NCBI GenBank assembly: GCA_030562195.1 | Contig: CM060200.1 | Location: 37,517,468 to 37,581,467 of the forward strand | Source of the DNA: Nipponacmea schrenckii | Lineage: Eukaryota; Mollusca; Gastropoda; Lottiidae | DNA: 64,000 nt | Reading direction: 5' to 3' | Shown: one piece after another, positions 41,301 to 52,989 of the stretch | Numbering within the stretch: the stretch's first letter is position 1 | Layout: each line of letters begins with the position of its first letter | Notes under the pieces: model-generated | Seen by the model: the letters and a program-made list of their open reading frames with translations, nothing else | The model's database searches: none | What the model was told of the DNA's origin: nothing | Made by a program: the position numbers and the translations under genes

Positions 41301-44300
41301 CCGTTACTAGAAGCTGTTTGGCAAACTAACGCTTATGAAACAACTGATCATCTGATGACACTTGGCCCAAACACCAACATCCTTTATAGATCCGGCATTA
41401 ACCAAGAACCAACACCTTTATTCTTCCACGTATGTTAAAAAAAACCGTGTTCGATTCTATTATACTTTTATAATGGCAACGCCGGTTACGGCCGTTCTGG
41501 AAGTGTTGAAAGATTTCTTCTTTCATCAGAAGCAACACCATAAATTACAAAATGCTACAATATTGATTTTAAGATTTTCAACGGTATCTACATCAATATT
41601 TTCGTTTTTGGGATAACACTTTCTTTGTATAGCACAGATTCTCGTGCTGAAAATTGGCTGAGACCCGAACTGGTTCCGAACCAGCGATCTCATAGTCAGG
41701 CACCTAATCGCCAGCAATACATGGCATCCGTCTAGACCACTCGGCCAACGGACCATCCACCGTATCTAAATCGTTAATCGTTAATTTTTCAAAGACGGAG
41801 TTGTCGATCAGAGCTATGAAATGTAGTTGAGTGATGATTGTAATTCTATTCCAATCTAAGGTAGCTTCACTTGCCAGTGTCATAATGTTTTGAAATGTCG
41901 AATGGTCCTGGGTAGTTTCACTGTTATATTTTTTAGATTGTAAATGAGAGATCACCAAATAGAGAAATAATCAACCGTGTACTGCGAGACTGTGATTTAA
42001 GTGTTAGAGATTATAAAGGGTATACCATACTTCATGAAGCTATTATTAATAATAAATCCATAGACATCATTCGTGACATCCTGGATCTTGGAGTGAATAT
42101 CGCTGCCAGGGATCGTCATGGTCAGACAGCTCGTCATCTAGCCATGTCATTACAAAAATACCAGTTCGTCTCCATCATTGACGAGTATGTTTTAAGATCT
42201 GTGAAAGAGTGTAACATTCCGGAGGTAGAATCTCTAATACTGTCGTCCTATGATTATATCACCAATATAACTGACAAAGGTGGATTAACAGCTGTTGACA
42301 TTGCTAAGAAAAATGGATCAAAACAATTGTCCGAACTGGTTGAGAAAATACCCAAGATGCAGGTAAAGAACCTAATATTTCTTTCTTTCAACTGACATTT
42401 TGATGATTTGAATTCTAACTATAAGCACTGGAAAATATCTACCTTATGGACTTGACTGAATCAGATACAGTCCAAGAGACTCTGATGAAGTCGGTGAAGC
42501 GCAATTATCATTTCATTTAAAAGAATTTGAAATTCGAAGTTTCCACAGAAATTACCGACTAATCATCACAAAGTTTTTATTTTGGATCTGTAAGCTAAAG
42601 CATTGATTTCACAATATAATGGATAAAATAAGTTTCCCTTTTAATTCGTTGCAGGAAACATTAAAGAAACTTCGATCCTCAATCGCCAAAGGAAACCTGG
42701 ATTTGGTTAAGAAAATTTTAGTCAGATGTAAAAGATACGCAATGGCTGTTGACAAAGGTGGTCGGAATGTTTTACATCATGCAATACTGCATCGTAGGTC
42801 AAACCTCATCGCCTTTCTCCTCAAGGAACATCCACAGACTATCAATTCCAGGGATAACGTAAGTTCTTTTGGTTTTCTTTGTCATTTATTTAATTTGAAA
42901 ATTGCTTGCTAGTAGATGTAATTCTGTTTTAACCACCAATTGCCTGAAGTTTGATGTCGCCTATGTCTGTATTTCCTATTAAAAGATTTTATGAAAACTA
43001 ATCAGTCAATTCTGATAATATTTGCTTTTTTTCTTGAATTTCACGTGTTTTTCTCAAAATAATTTCTATTTAAACCTCAAACAGACTTGCTGGCGATTAG
43101 GTGCCTGACTCCGAGATCGCTGGTTCGGATCCCGTTCGGGTCTCAGCCAATTTTCAGCACGAGAATCTGTGCTATACCAAGAAAGTGTTATCTCAATAAC
43201 GAAAATATTGTGAAAATTATTGATGATTCGATTTGTTAATTGCAAGATTCTGTTAATTTCAGTTGGGAAGAACACCATTACATTACATGTATTTATTTCT
43301 ACCAAATGACAACATAATACCAATAACCTTTTTAGAAAAGAATGGAGCTGATAAAAAGGCCACGGATTATGTAAGCATTCTGGTTTAAAGTTTAACCCAG
43401 TTGGATCTGCGTTGGTAACGGTGTATTTACTTTACACCACTGATATCCGTCGGGGGCAATATGAATGTTTTTTTTTAGAGGTATCAACTCTGATAGTGTG
43501 ATAAGTCTTCATGTCTTTTGTTAATTTCTAAAACGTTTAAAACATCTCAGTAATGAAATTTAGAAGTCAAGCTAAAGGGCGATAATGTGTTTGTTTTAGT
43601 GTTCCTTTGTGTACAGTGTTAAATATTTACAATATGATATATTTTCAGGCCGGTCAGTTACCCTCCGACTATGAAGATCATCATTATATTGATAAAAGAA
43701 GAAAAGAAGTGGCGGAATTTGATTTAGAGGTGTTTATTTCAGAAACAAATCTGGAGATCACTTTTTTGGATGCTATCAAGGTAAGAATCAGAAAATAACT
43801 TGGAACTTGTCTTATATACATACTGTGTGTACATTTGGAGATTTGATTGAATATTGTCTTATTTATCTCAAATACATAACGGAGTACTGGGGTAACATTT
43901 TTATAATTGATGCTCTGACCTTCATACCATATTAATGAAATGTTTTAATTGACCGAGAGCTAGTTATGTTCATTCGAAATTCAAGTTGATAACATGCATC
44001 CATCAATATAACCAATACAGGACAGACTTGTAGTGGTGTACAATATATATGGGCTTGTGGCATCGAGCTCACTGACCTTTATCTTAATAATAAAGGTATT
44101 TCTATATACAGTAGAACCTGCATTCAGAGACCAATAAGGGAATATTAAAAACGGTCGCTGAGTGAAGGTGGGCTTTTAAGAGAGGAACTGCAAGACCATT
44201 TCGTTTTGACATTTTGGAAATCAAGGGATCTTACTTTTACTTATACATGTATAGTTTCTACCGCTTTTGAATGCTGTCTCCTATCTACCGACGGCATACC

Positions 44301-45197
44301 CTATTTTGTCGTATTTTATTTTCTTTTAGATACCAAAGTTTTCACTGTAACTATCGTTTTCAAATCAAAATTCTTTACTTGCATTTTAATTGCTCGGTAA
44401 CACGCATTATTCCATTTTCACCTGATTAATATGATTTTATAACAACATCCGATACACTCTACTTTCGCTTTCTGATCAAATTTACGGTAGTCTTAATATT
44501 ACCAAAAACGAAACTTTGAAGCCTTCATAGTACTTTATAATAACTCGTAGGGGGGACTTTGTGGTCGTTTATGGAAGGTGGGCTCTTAATAACGGTGGTC
44601 GTGTGAGCAGGATAATCTGTATTCTATTACAGACTGGTGATCTGAGAACTGTACAGAAGTTAACAGCTGGGTTAAAAGAATACAACGGAATCAATAGATA
44701 TAATAAAATGTTATTTGAATGTATTGATCATAACCAATTTGAAATTGCTAATTATCTTATACAGAGTGGTTTTGAAACTGATATTTCTAAACAGGTTAGA
44801 AGACTTGTTTTCTTTTACTATCAAGAGCTTATCGTACATGATTAAGTCACGACAAAGCTCTTAATTTAATGCACTACCAAAACTATTACAGGTCAAGAGC
44901 CCAGGCTGTCAATTAAGGGGGGTTGTCCTGTCCTTACAGTATTTGGCATTTGAAAAACTAAACTGTTTTAAAACTAGTGGACAAGAATTTTCTATCAAGC
45001 CTTATTAAGTTACTGCTGGGATTTAGGGTCTCTGAAAAATATGTCGTTTGTTTTGAGCTAAAAAACTAAACTATTATACTATTATAGTACAAATTGTTCA
45101 GGAAACCCATCTGTGCATGATGGAATGTAACCATGTGGCGTCATTTAAACAGATACTTGAACAGGTTTCAGCTGGAGACCTTTTGTTCAATCGATAA
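38399..45197 (+). CDS. Ankyrin-repeat protein
   Basis: Coding exons: 38399-38706, 39879-39997, 40718-40963, 41224-41429, 41937-42362, 42655-42858, 43263-43370, 43649-43780 and 44633-44794, plus a short last exon, perhaps 45153-45197. The joins have phases 2,1,1 and then 0 throughout and give 637 residues before the last exon. An acceptor at 38351/38352 upstream of the ATG implies a non-coding first exon. Ankyrin consensus segments are clear: D-G-D-T-A-L-H-L-A (exon 1), C-G-A-D-P followed by N-D-G-K-T-P-E-D (exon 2), G-Y-T-I-L-H-E-A-I and G-Q-T-A-R-H-L-A (exon 5), and G-R-T-P-L-H-Y (exon 7). The stretch 143-293 is poorly conserved. No kinase, SOCS, death or membrane segment is seen. Ankyrin repeats mediate protein binding; the partner and cellular role are unknown. 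Confidence 0.8.
39259..39270 (+). repeat. C12 homopolymer run
   Basis: Twelve consecutive C lie in an ankyrin-gene intron. No other function is visible. Confidence 0.8.
41595..41758 (-). mobile_element. SINE-B copy 1, full-length tRNA-derived SINE with target-site duplication
   Basis: On the minus strand it begins near GTCCGTTGGCCGAGTGGTCT, an A-box-like promoter. A B-box-like GGTTCGGAACC follows about 60 bases later, as in tRNA-type SINEs. The body ends with AGCACGAGAATCTGTGCTAT and an AACGAAAATATTG tail. Flanks ACGGTATCTACATC (41581-41594) and ACCGTATCTAAATC (41759-41772) form a 14-bp duplication with two mismatches. The A/B box arrangement implies RNA polymerase III transcription of the source element. 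It sits in the intron between ankyrin exons 4 and 5. Confidence 0.8.
43083..43212 (+). mobile_element. SINE-B copy 2 (5'-truncated)
   Basis: It shares TGCTGGCGATTAGGTGCCTG, the B-box region GCTGGTTCGGATCCC and the CACGAGAATCTGTGCTATAC body with the copy at 41595-41758, in the opposite orientation. The A-box region is missing. It lies in the intron before ankyrin exon 7, about 50 bases from the acceptor. Confidence 0.75.
44108..44620. mobile_element. Degenerate DNA transposon with imperfect terminal inverted repeats
   Basis: The left end reads ACAGTAGAACCTGCATTCAG followed by AGACCA. The right end, read on the minus strand, is ACAGATTATCCTGCTCACAC followed by GACCACC. Subterminal phrases GGTCG and GAAGGTGGGC recur near both ends. 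No transposase frame remains. The right end lies 12 bases before ankyrin exon 9. Confidence 0.45.
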
Positions 45198-45564
45198 CAA
45201 CCAGCTGGAGAAAAGGGAAGTTAGTACAAGTCTGTTTGATGATTGGGCTTCAGGAAGCGAAATGTCTGTGGTGTCCCAGTATAGTTGTCTCTCAATAAAA
45301 GTTACTTCGGGGGTTGTCAATGGATTTTATCATTTACCTGAACGATTATTTTAGAACTGCAATTATGTTGAAAACCGGTGAAACAAACGGGCCTTGCCTA
45401 AAGGGTCTACATTTAAAAAGATTTACAGGTTACTGATTTGAAAGTTATTTCGATTGTCTTTGATAAACATTGATTAATGATACTCATGGTTGTATCAAAG
45501 TGTTGTGAAAACATGCAAAGAACAGAAAGACCATTTTTCCAAAAATATCTGCTAACAAATATTA

Positions 45565-47075
45565 AGTCTGAAAAATGTTTTCAGTCAAACTTTGAAAGTT
45601 CTTCACGAGAACAATTACCCAAGTCAGTCTATCAGCATCTCACATTACAGCTCTTTTCTCATACAATAATTATCCAACACGTCCATTCAATTGCATACTA
45701 ATAGTAAAGTAGTCGTCGAAGATTGTATGCTCATTCGATTACCAACAATAAGTATATCAATAAGTTTATGACCTATCACAAACCAATGATTTATAACGTA
45801 GTTGTTTTACATGATAGATTGCAAGTTCTGTTTTTTATGCTTTTATTATAAAGTAGTGTTTATGTTTTGAAATCTACCCGGATGGAATAATTGACTTTTT
45901 TTTTCATTTTGCACACCTGCGTTTCTTAAAGAGCACGTGGCAGAGAATAGCATTCTACTGATTTATATTCAAAGGTGAATATCTCATGTGTTCATATTTT
46001 TATATTTAAAATTTATTGTTAAAGTGGTTTTCATAGGAAACCGGATGATATGTTTTTTTTATGACAATAGTCTAGGTGTGAAATAAAGTCTCAAATAAGT
46101 CTAACTTAAATTGTTAAGTGCAACAAAAATAATACATAGGCTTTTTGAAAATTATCTATGGGGTTCAATAAGACCCTGTCGATTTTTTGAAAACCCTTAT
46201 ATTAAGTTTAAATCTAAGATCTTGGTCTAGTTTTCAAATTTGAGCACATGTCTCATCATTTCTACTAAACCTTTAAAGTAAATTGTGTTGGTGCAGAGGA
46301 TAAATTTATTGGGTCGCTGAAAGCCTAAGGGCATTAGAGCCCGGCAGTCATATTAAGTAACAATAACAGGTACTTTAACAATTTAATGCCGTCTTGATGC
46401 GGATAAAGTTTTTATCTTAACACCTGATTTAAGCTCACATCCAAGCTAGGATTTGAAACAATAGAGTATTGGTGTGTTCGCCGTTGCTTCTTTCATAATG
46501 TAACCCAGATCAAGACCTGGAAACAAAACTTTTAGTTTTTAAACATCTTATCTTTTTTACTACACTGAACACGATTCATTCCTTATCGAGGACTTGTTAT
46601 ACGTTTTAAAAAAAAAGTGGGATGGGGCTATGTATTTTTCATAAACATTACTCCTTTTTGTCCAGATAAAACGCCTGTGATAAACGCCTTACGACAATGA
46701 GTAAAAAATAAACACAATCGTTTTTATTCTTAAGATAAATTAGATTAGGTTGAAACGCTCTAAAGGAAGAATACTCATAAATTGTATAAATTTGGATTTA
46801 ATTCATTTAAAAATATTGTTTCCCGACTGGTGAGAAGGGGTAGAAGTTGTTATATTGTATTTTCTATTGACATTGTTTAATCCCCATTAAGGGAGATAAA
46901 TCTTTGAGTTTTTGACTGAACCATGTTGTGCTAAAACGGCAGATGTCCGTTTTTTTTAAAACATGCAAAACTTTCTGAACCTGTAGCTGTTTCCAATTTT
47001 AAACTTTAAAAAAATATAAATTATTCCTTTTTTTAGTGGTGGCGATTTTAAAAATCTGTAAACAAAGAGTTTCCA
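45565..47075 (+). repeat. Direct duplication, copy 1
   Basis: From the phrase GTTCTTCACGAGAACAATTA onward, this block aligns in order with 47076-48740. Within it, 46354-46679 is identical to 47969-48294 except for one base. The remainder differs mainly by one- to four-base insertions and deletions. No gene is visible. Confidence 0.85.
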
Positions 47076-48740
47076 GTCCAAAGTTACTTTGTAAACGAAG
47101 TTCTTCACGAGAACAATTATTCCGAGAGACCAACTCGAGTCTAGTCAGCATCTCATCATTACAAGCTCGTTAGATTCTCATGACAATAATTATCCAACAC
47201 GTCCATCAATTGCATATCATAATAGTATATAGTAGTCGGTCGAAGATATGTATGCTCATTCGATTACCAACAATATTAGTATATCAATAATTGTTTGACT
47301 ATGACCTATCACAAACCAGATGATATATAAGGTAGCTTTGTTTTCCTTGATAGATTCGAAACAAGTTCTGTTTTTTATGCTTTTATTATAAAGTGGATTT
47401 TTTTGTATTTATGTTTTGAAATCGTACCCGGATGTGAATAATTAGATTTTTTTTTCATTACATAATGCACACACTGCGTGTGATCTTAAAGAGCACGTGG
47501 CGAGAGAATAGCATTCTACTGATTTAATATTCAAAGGTGTCAATTATTCATGTGTTCAGTATATTTTTATATCGTTATGAAATTTATTGTTCAAGGTGGT
47601 TTTACAGTAGGAAACCGGATGTATATGTATTTTGTATGACAATTAGTCTATGTGTGAAATAAAGTCTCATAATATAGCGTCTTATACTATAGTTGTTACA
47701 GTGCAACAAACAATAATACATAATGTTTTTGAAATATTGAATAAAACCAGTCTTATTACAATAAGACCAAACTGTCGAGTTTTTGAAAACCCTTATATTT
47801 AAGTTTAAATCTCAAGATTTTGGTCTAGTTTTCATTAATTTGAGCACATGTCTCATCATTTCTACTACTCTTTTTAAAAGTAAAGTTGTGTGTGGTGCTA
47901 GAGCGATAAATTTCATCTGCCAGGTCGCTGCCAAAACCTCAAGGGCAGTTAGAGCCTGGCAGTCATAGTAAGTAACAATAACAGGTACTTTAACAATTTA
48001 ATGCCGTCTTGATGCGGATAAGGTTTTTATCTTAACACCTGATTTAAGCTCACATCCAAGCTAGGATTTGAAACAATAGAGTATTGGTGTGTTCGCCGTT
48101 GCTTCTTTCATAATGTAACCCAGATCAAGACCTGGAAACAAAACTTTTAGTTTTTAAACATCTTATCTTTTTTACTACACTGAACACGATTCATTCCTTA
48201 TCGAGGACTTGTTATACGTTTTAAAAAAAAAGTGGGATGGGGCTATGTATTTTTCATAAACATTACTCCTTTTTGTCCAGATAAAACGCCTGTGCATAAA
48301 CGACCCCTTACGACAATCAGAGTAAAAAATAAAACACAACTCGTTATTATTCATTAAAGATAAATTAGATTAGGTTGAAACAGCTGTAAAGGAAGAATAC
48401 TCATAAATTGTATAAATTTAGGATTTAAGCCCTTCATTTAAAAATATTGTTTCCGCTGACCCGGTGAGAAGGGGTAGAAGTGTGTTATTGTATTTTCTAT
48501 TGACATTGTTTAATCCCCATTAAAGGGAGATAAATCTTATAGAGTTTTAGGACTCCGACCACAAAAACATTTTATGCTAATGACGGCATGTAGTCCGTCT
48601 TTATTTTCGAAGTCATTTACCTCGCTCCCTTTCTGACCTTGTATGCTGTTGGTCCAGATTTGTAATTTGATGTATGAAATTGCACTTGCCTTTAGATTTA
48701 GTGAGATGGACGATTCTAAAAATCTTTACATATTCTATAA
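47076..48740 (+). repeat. Direct duplication, copy 2 (about 10% longer through small insertions)
   Basis: It starts with GAAGTTCTTCACGAGAACAA and follows copy 1 to beyond the ATCCCCATTAAAGGGAGATA phrase. Most differences are extra bases in copy 2. No coding sequence is supportable here. See findings for the assembly-artefact interpretation. Confidence 0.85.
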
Positions 48741-49155
48741 GTACTTTTTTCTCCGAAACTGGGATTTTGTAAAATATTAGTTAGTATCAGGCTATGTTAA
48801 ACGCTTTATACAGACATTTCCGATATATAGTACAACAAATTGTTGATAAACAGACGTCTCCATTAAACACACGAATCAAAGAAATGAGTCCTAAAAGTGT
48901 TTTCTTTTTTTAATGAATCCTCGTATCGGCCTTAGATTGTTAAGATAAATAATTTATTTAATTCAGAAAACAAACTGGTCGTTAATTGTGTTCGAGACTA
49001 TTTTCATTACTTACTCGAGATGAGTTGCGATTGTATTGATACAAAGTGCATCGCTCCTCTTGCAAACAACTGTTTTCAATGTCATCAGTTCAAGCAGTAG
49101 GATACATCGGCACAGGTTAATCAAATCAATTCGAACCCCATTTGTTAATCTGAAA

Positions 49156-50540
49156 AGTAAGTATAACTATTTCAATCCGTCTAGTTCATAACGAATCAGA
49201 TAAAGTCACATTGACACTTCGATTTACAATATGGCGGATTTTGTTCGCTGACTGATAGTGATGGTTAATAATGGAAATAGGACTCTGGTAAAGCCAATAA
49301 AAATTTCTTTTAGCTTTAGTTTTTTAGAAGTCGGATTGATGAACATTTTGAAAAATGTTTTCGACCTTCGATACGTGTCACGTGACACTGTGACGTAGGC
49401 AATGTATAACAATGGCGCAATTTAAGATTTGTGTGAAATCCATGTAAAAACAGTGAAATTGTATCAAAAATAAGAATAATATGATAATTTAACGTTGGTC
49501 ATTAGCATCATTGGTGTGTAACGCTATAGATCACGCCTGCACAAACAATAAATGGTTTATCAAATATAGTAAATGGACCAACTTTATGAACAAACTACTA
49601 AAATGGGTAGACCTATGTTACTCAGTAGGCCTAGGGCCTAAAATATTTTATTTCATAATTATCGTTAGATCTAATATATTATGAATTATTGTTTTACATT
49701 TCAGTGAACAAGAACAATGTAAAACATGAGAAAATTACGGATTTTATACATCATTTTGCTATAAACCGTGATGGAACTCAATTCAATGAAAATTTTCAAG
49801 TAGATAATCTTGTAATTATATTTGCATGGTATGCATCTAAACCAGACCAAGTCGCCAAATACCAGGCAATTTATCATGACCGTGGCTTCGATACACTAGT
49901 AATATACGGGGGAATTGTGTCCTTCTTGTGGCCTAAAAATGCATCTAAATTTGTTAAATTGTTGAACAACGTTCTGGCAACACGGTTTTGGAATTACAAA
50001 CATTTTATCGTTCACGCATTTTCAATTGGTGCCTTTTATTTAAGTGTTTACATTTACACATCGTTTGATCGGGAAAAAGCTGCAAATATCATTAGAGAAA
50101 AGACACTTGGTGTGTTCTGGGATAGTATTACCATTGGAGAGTTGTCGAACTTGATAAGAGGTGTTGCAACCGGCGCCGGATTAACAGGATCTTTATCTAA
50201 TGCTGTGTTTACAAAGAGCCTTCTGGCATATTATTTTGTGCTCCACAAATGTACGGCGCACATTTATGATAAGTATTTCAGACTTCTTGCCGAGAAACCA
50301 TGGATGGTACCAAATTTTGTTGTTGCCAGTAAGGACGACCCAATGAGTGATTATAATTCGTTAAGTAAATTGTTGAATACTTGGACAAATAAACTACCGA
50401 TTTTACAGTATAAAATATGGGACCATTCCAAACATGCTGGTCACTTGAAATATCATTTTAGTGAATATGTAGATCTTTTAGATGAATTTTTAACTGTACT
50501 CAAAAATAGATATCCTGGACAGACGATGTCAAAATTATAA
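49156..50540 (+). CDS. TMEM53/DUF829-family alpha/beta-hydrolase-fold protein
   Basis: The main coding exon is 49705-50540. It has no in-frame ATG near its start, and the acceptor TTTCAG leaves TG-AAC-AAG. A strong donor at 49156 (CTGAAAA/GTAAGT) would supply the A, making a split ATG and a 278-residue protein. Family features: the strand V-D-N-L-V-I-I-F-A-W-Y followed by A-K-Y-Q-A-I-Y-H; a nucleophile elbow H-A-F-S-I-G at Ser107; a W-D-S segment; K-D-D near 211; and H-A-G-H-L-K-Y-H with the probable catalytic His at 247. This Ser/Asp/His arrangement matches PF05705 (TMEM53-like). In vertebrates TMEM53 is a nuclear-envelope protein; activity here is unknown. The length is normal for the family. 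AATAAA follows 16 bases after the stop. Confidence 0.8.
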
Positions 50541-50555
50541 TTTTATTTTCACAGA

Positions 50556-50561
50556 AATAAA
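50556..50561 (+). promoter_or_regulatory. Polyadenylation signal AATAAA of the TMEM53-like gene
   Basis: A canonical AATAAA 16 bases after the stop codon gives a very short 3' UTR. No competing signal lies closer. Confidence 0.6.
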
Positions 50562-52989
50562 AGTTTCATTCAAAACATCTTGAATTTGTCTGTATATATC
50601 CCCCGATTGATCGTAAACCAAGATGCCCATTCGATCACTCAGGCACTCGTCGAGAGACCTAGTTTATGGCTTCTGATGAAACTTAGTAATGTGGGTAATA
50701 ATAAGGGTGAACCCTGAAAATCTGACCAATCAAAAATTGTATGGATTTTGATGAAATCACCCAAGGATGAACTTCAATTAAAAATCAGAAAAATCTTACA
50801 TTTACCGATAACTCTTGTCAACCTCCCAGATGAATTAGCTGCCATTATAAATGTGGGCTAATTACGATGGCCATCGCTATATTTTGCAGTTTGTAGGAGT
50901 TTTTCTTAGTTTGGGAAAGATAAGAAACTAGTTGAGAAGCATTAAGATTTTACAATAAAATTATTACTACTACTATACAAACACGATGAAACCAAGTCAT
51001 TGAGAATACCAATATTCTAGGCCGTTCGTATTAAAGTTACAAAAATTTATAATCGAAATATAGATTGCCATTGATTGTCGATATTCAGACACAGTATCCT
51101 GAATGAAACATTGCATCATATTGTCCATTTTCAATACTCTATCCGGTTGTTGCAGAACAGAAGACGGTATAAACAGAAAAATCATAGAATAAATGTGCAC
51201 CCTTTCTTGTGATGATGAAGAAAAGTATAGTATAGCCCTACATAAGGTATGTCTAAAACCATACACACAAATTGAACCAAGCAAAATATCAGGACCCCAA
51301 CTTTAAATGTTTCCCCAATTCTCAAAGTGTCTTAGTTATTTATAAAGCAATCAGTTATAGCTTGTATTGTCTGTGATCGATTCAATAAAAGAGACAGAGT
51401 GATATGAAGAATGACTCTGCAGCATATTGGAATTGGAATTTCTCTTGAGCAAAACATAGTATAAATAATACTGCAATCACGTGAGAATTGCACAATATAG
51501 TAATGTAGTCTTTAAAGGAACATTTCAGGATTGTTTTAATCTTTAAACTTGTAAAATAAACCAATATCTATTGAAATTCCAGTACTTTAAAATGAAATTC
51601 GGACTGGGGACTGTTTGTTTTGTGATTGGTTTTCTATTTAATTAAACTCAGCACGAAACAGCTCATAGGCTTTCAATTAACAAGATTTTGGCTGTTGGAA
51701 TTTGCTATATGATCTCGAAATGGTTCTTGAGGATATATTTTGTTCGGTTTTAAGAAATGCCTTTTTATATTCTTTACTCCTCATATTTGATGATTGGAAC
51801 CCAACTTGTAAAAAGACCATTATCTATATAAAAAGTTTCCTTTAATGACCATTACTATATTCTACAAGTGATATGTTGTGATAAAGGATATTTCCCTACC
51901 TGAAATTGCGGTAATGAGTTTACAATTACCTTCTTATCGAATGTATTGTGTTGATAGAGAACGGAACAAGTAGCGTGCTATCTGTTATTCTGAAGAAATT
52001 ACTGTGAATAATTCATGTGGCTCAGTTGATTACGCTCGCTGTTAAATTACCTGTTATATTACTACTATAATATGCTTAGAATATACCCAGAGACCCACAG
52101 TGGTGTCAGAGTTGTGATGGAGAGCAACTCGATCAATTCGTGTTGATATTAGACCTTTTTTTCAATTGATGATAGTATTTCATTATGCGTGAATACGAAT
52201 ATCGTGGGAACTTAGTTAAGTCACGGAATAATTATTAAGTATATAGTGACTTTTAATTTATGTTATCTTATAGACCACAAGCGGCGTACCTCAAAACGAC
52301 TGTTTTAGAAAATGATCAACTTGTAACACTACTAGAAATCCACGTAGTTTGTGTAATAGTGAAAGTAGGAAAAAAACTTATAAACAAGGCAACTACTGTT
52401 GGTCCCAAATGAAAGAAAAAGAACCCGCCAACTTGACGAATAGAAAGCGACTTTGAAAACCAAACCTGCTAAAACATTGATTTCTGTTTTTGTGTTTATA
52501 CTAGTATCCAGAAAACATAATTCTATTAAGAATAGTCTGAATTTCTAGCTACTGGACTTGGAATATCCCACTAGAAATAGTAAGCTTGTTCAGAAACCAG
52601 ATTGACAACCGGAAGTGGTTAAAGTATGGTCCAGAGTTGCGTGGATCGATTAAAACCAGGTCAGTGAAACGGTTAAAAATCGACGTGATTATATTTGTTC
52701 GGTAATTGACTAGTATTCTATCTGATGGAAACATTTCACCTCTTTGTCTGGATTTTTGTTTGGAAGAACTTGATTGAATGATTGACAATATCGCTTTATA
52801 AGTCTACTTTCAGATTATTTAGATTTAAAATATAATTCTCTCAATTTGTGTACAGTGATTTGGATTTTGTTTTTAAGCTTTTGGTGAAGATTTGAGATAT
52901 TTTTATACCTTATTCTATTTAGCTGGAAAAATTCACTGTTGGTTTTGGAGGAATTCGTAAATTTTATACATGTATTGTTTTGCCGAAAC
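50562..52989. other. Intergenic region
   Basis: About 2.4 kb between the TMEM53-like and fibrinogen-domain genes. I see no supportable coding region, RNA gene or repeat. The promoter and any 5' UTR exon of the fibrinogen-domain gene should lie here. Confidence 0.5.

Noticed and set aside
41640..41757. Possible functional tRNA gene
   Set aside because: A- and B-box-like motifs are present, but the body continues into a conserved SINE tail, a second truncated copy exists and target-site duplications flank it. It is a SINE.
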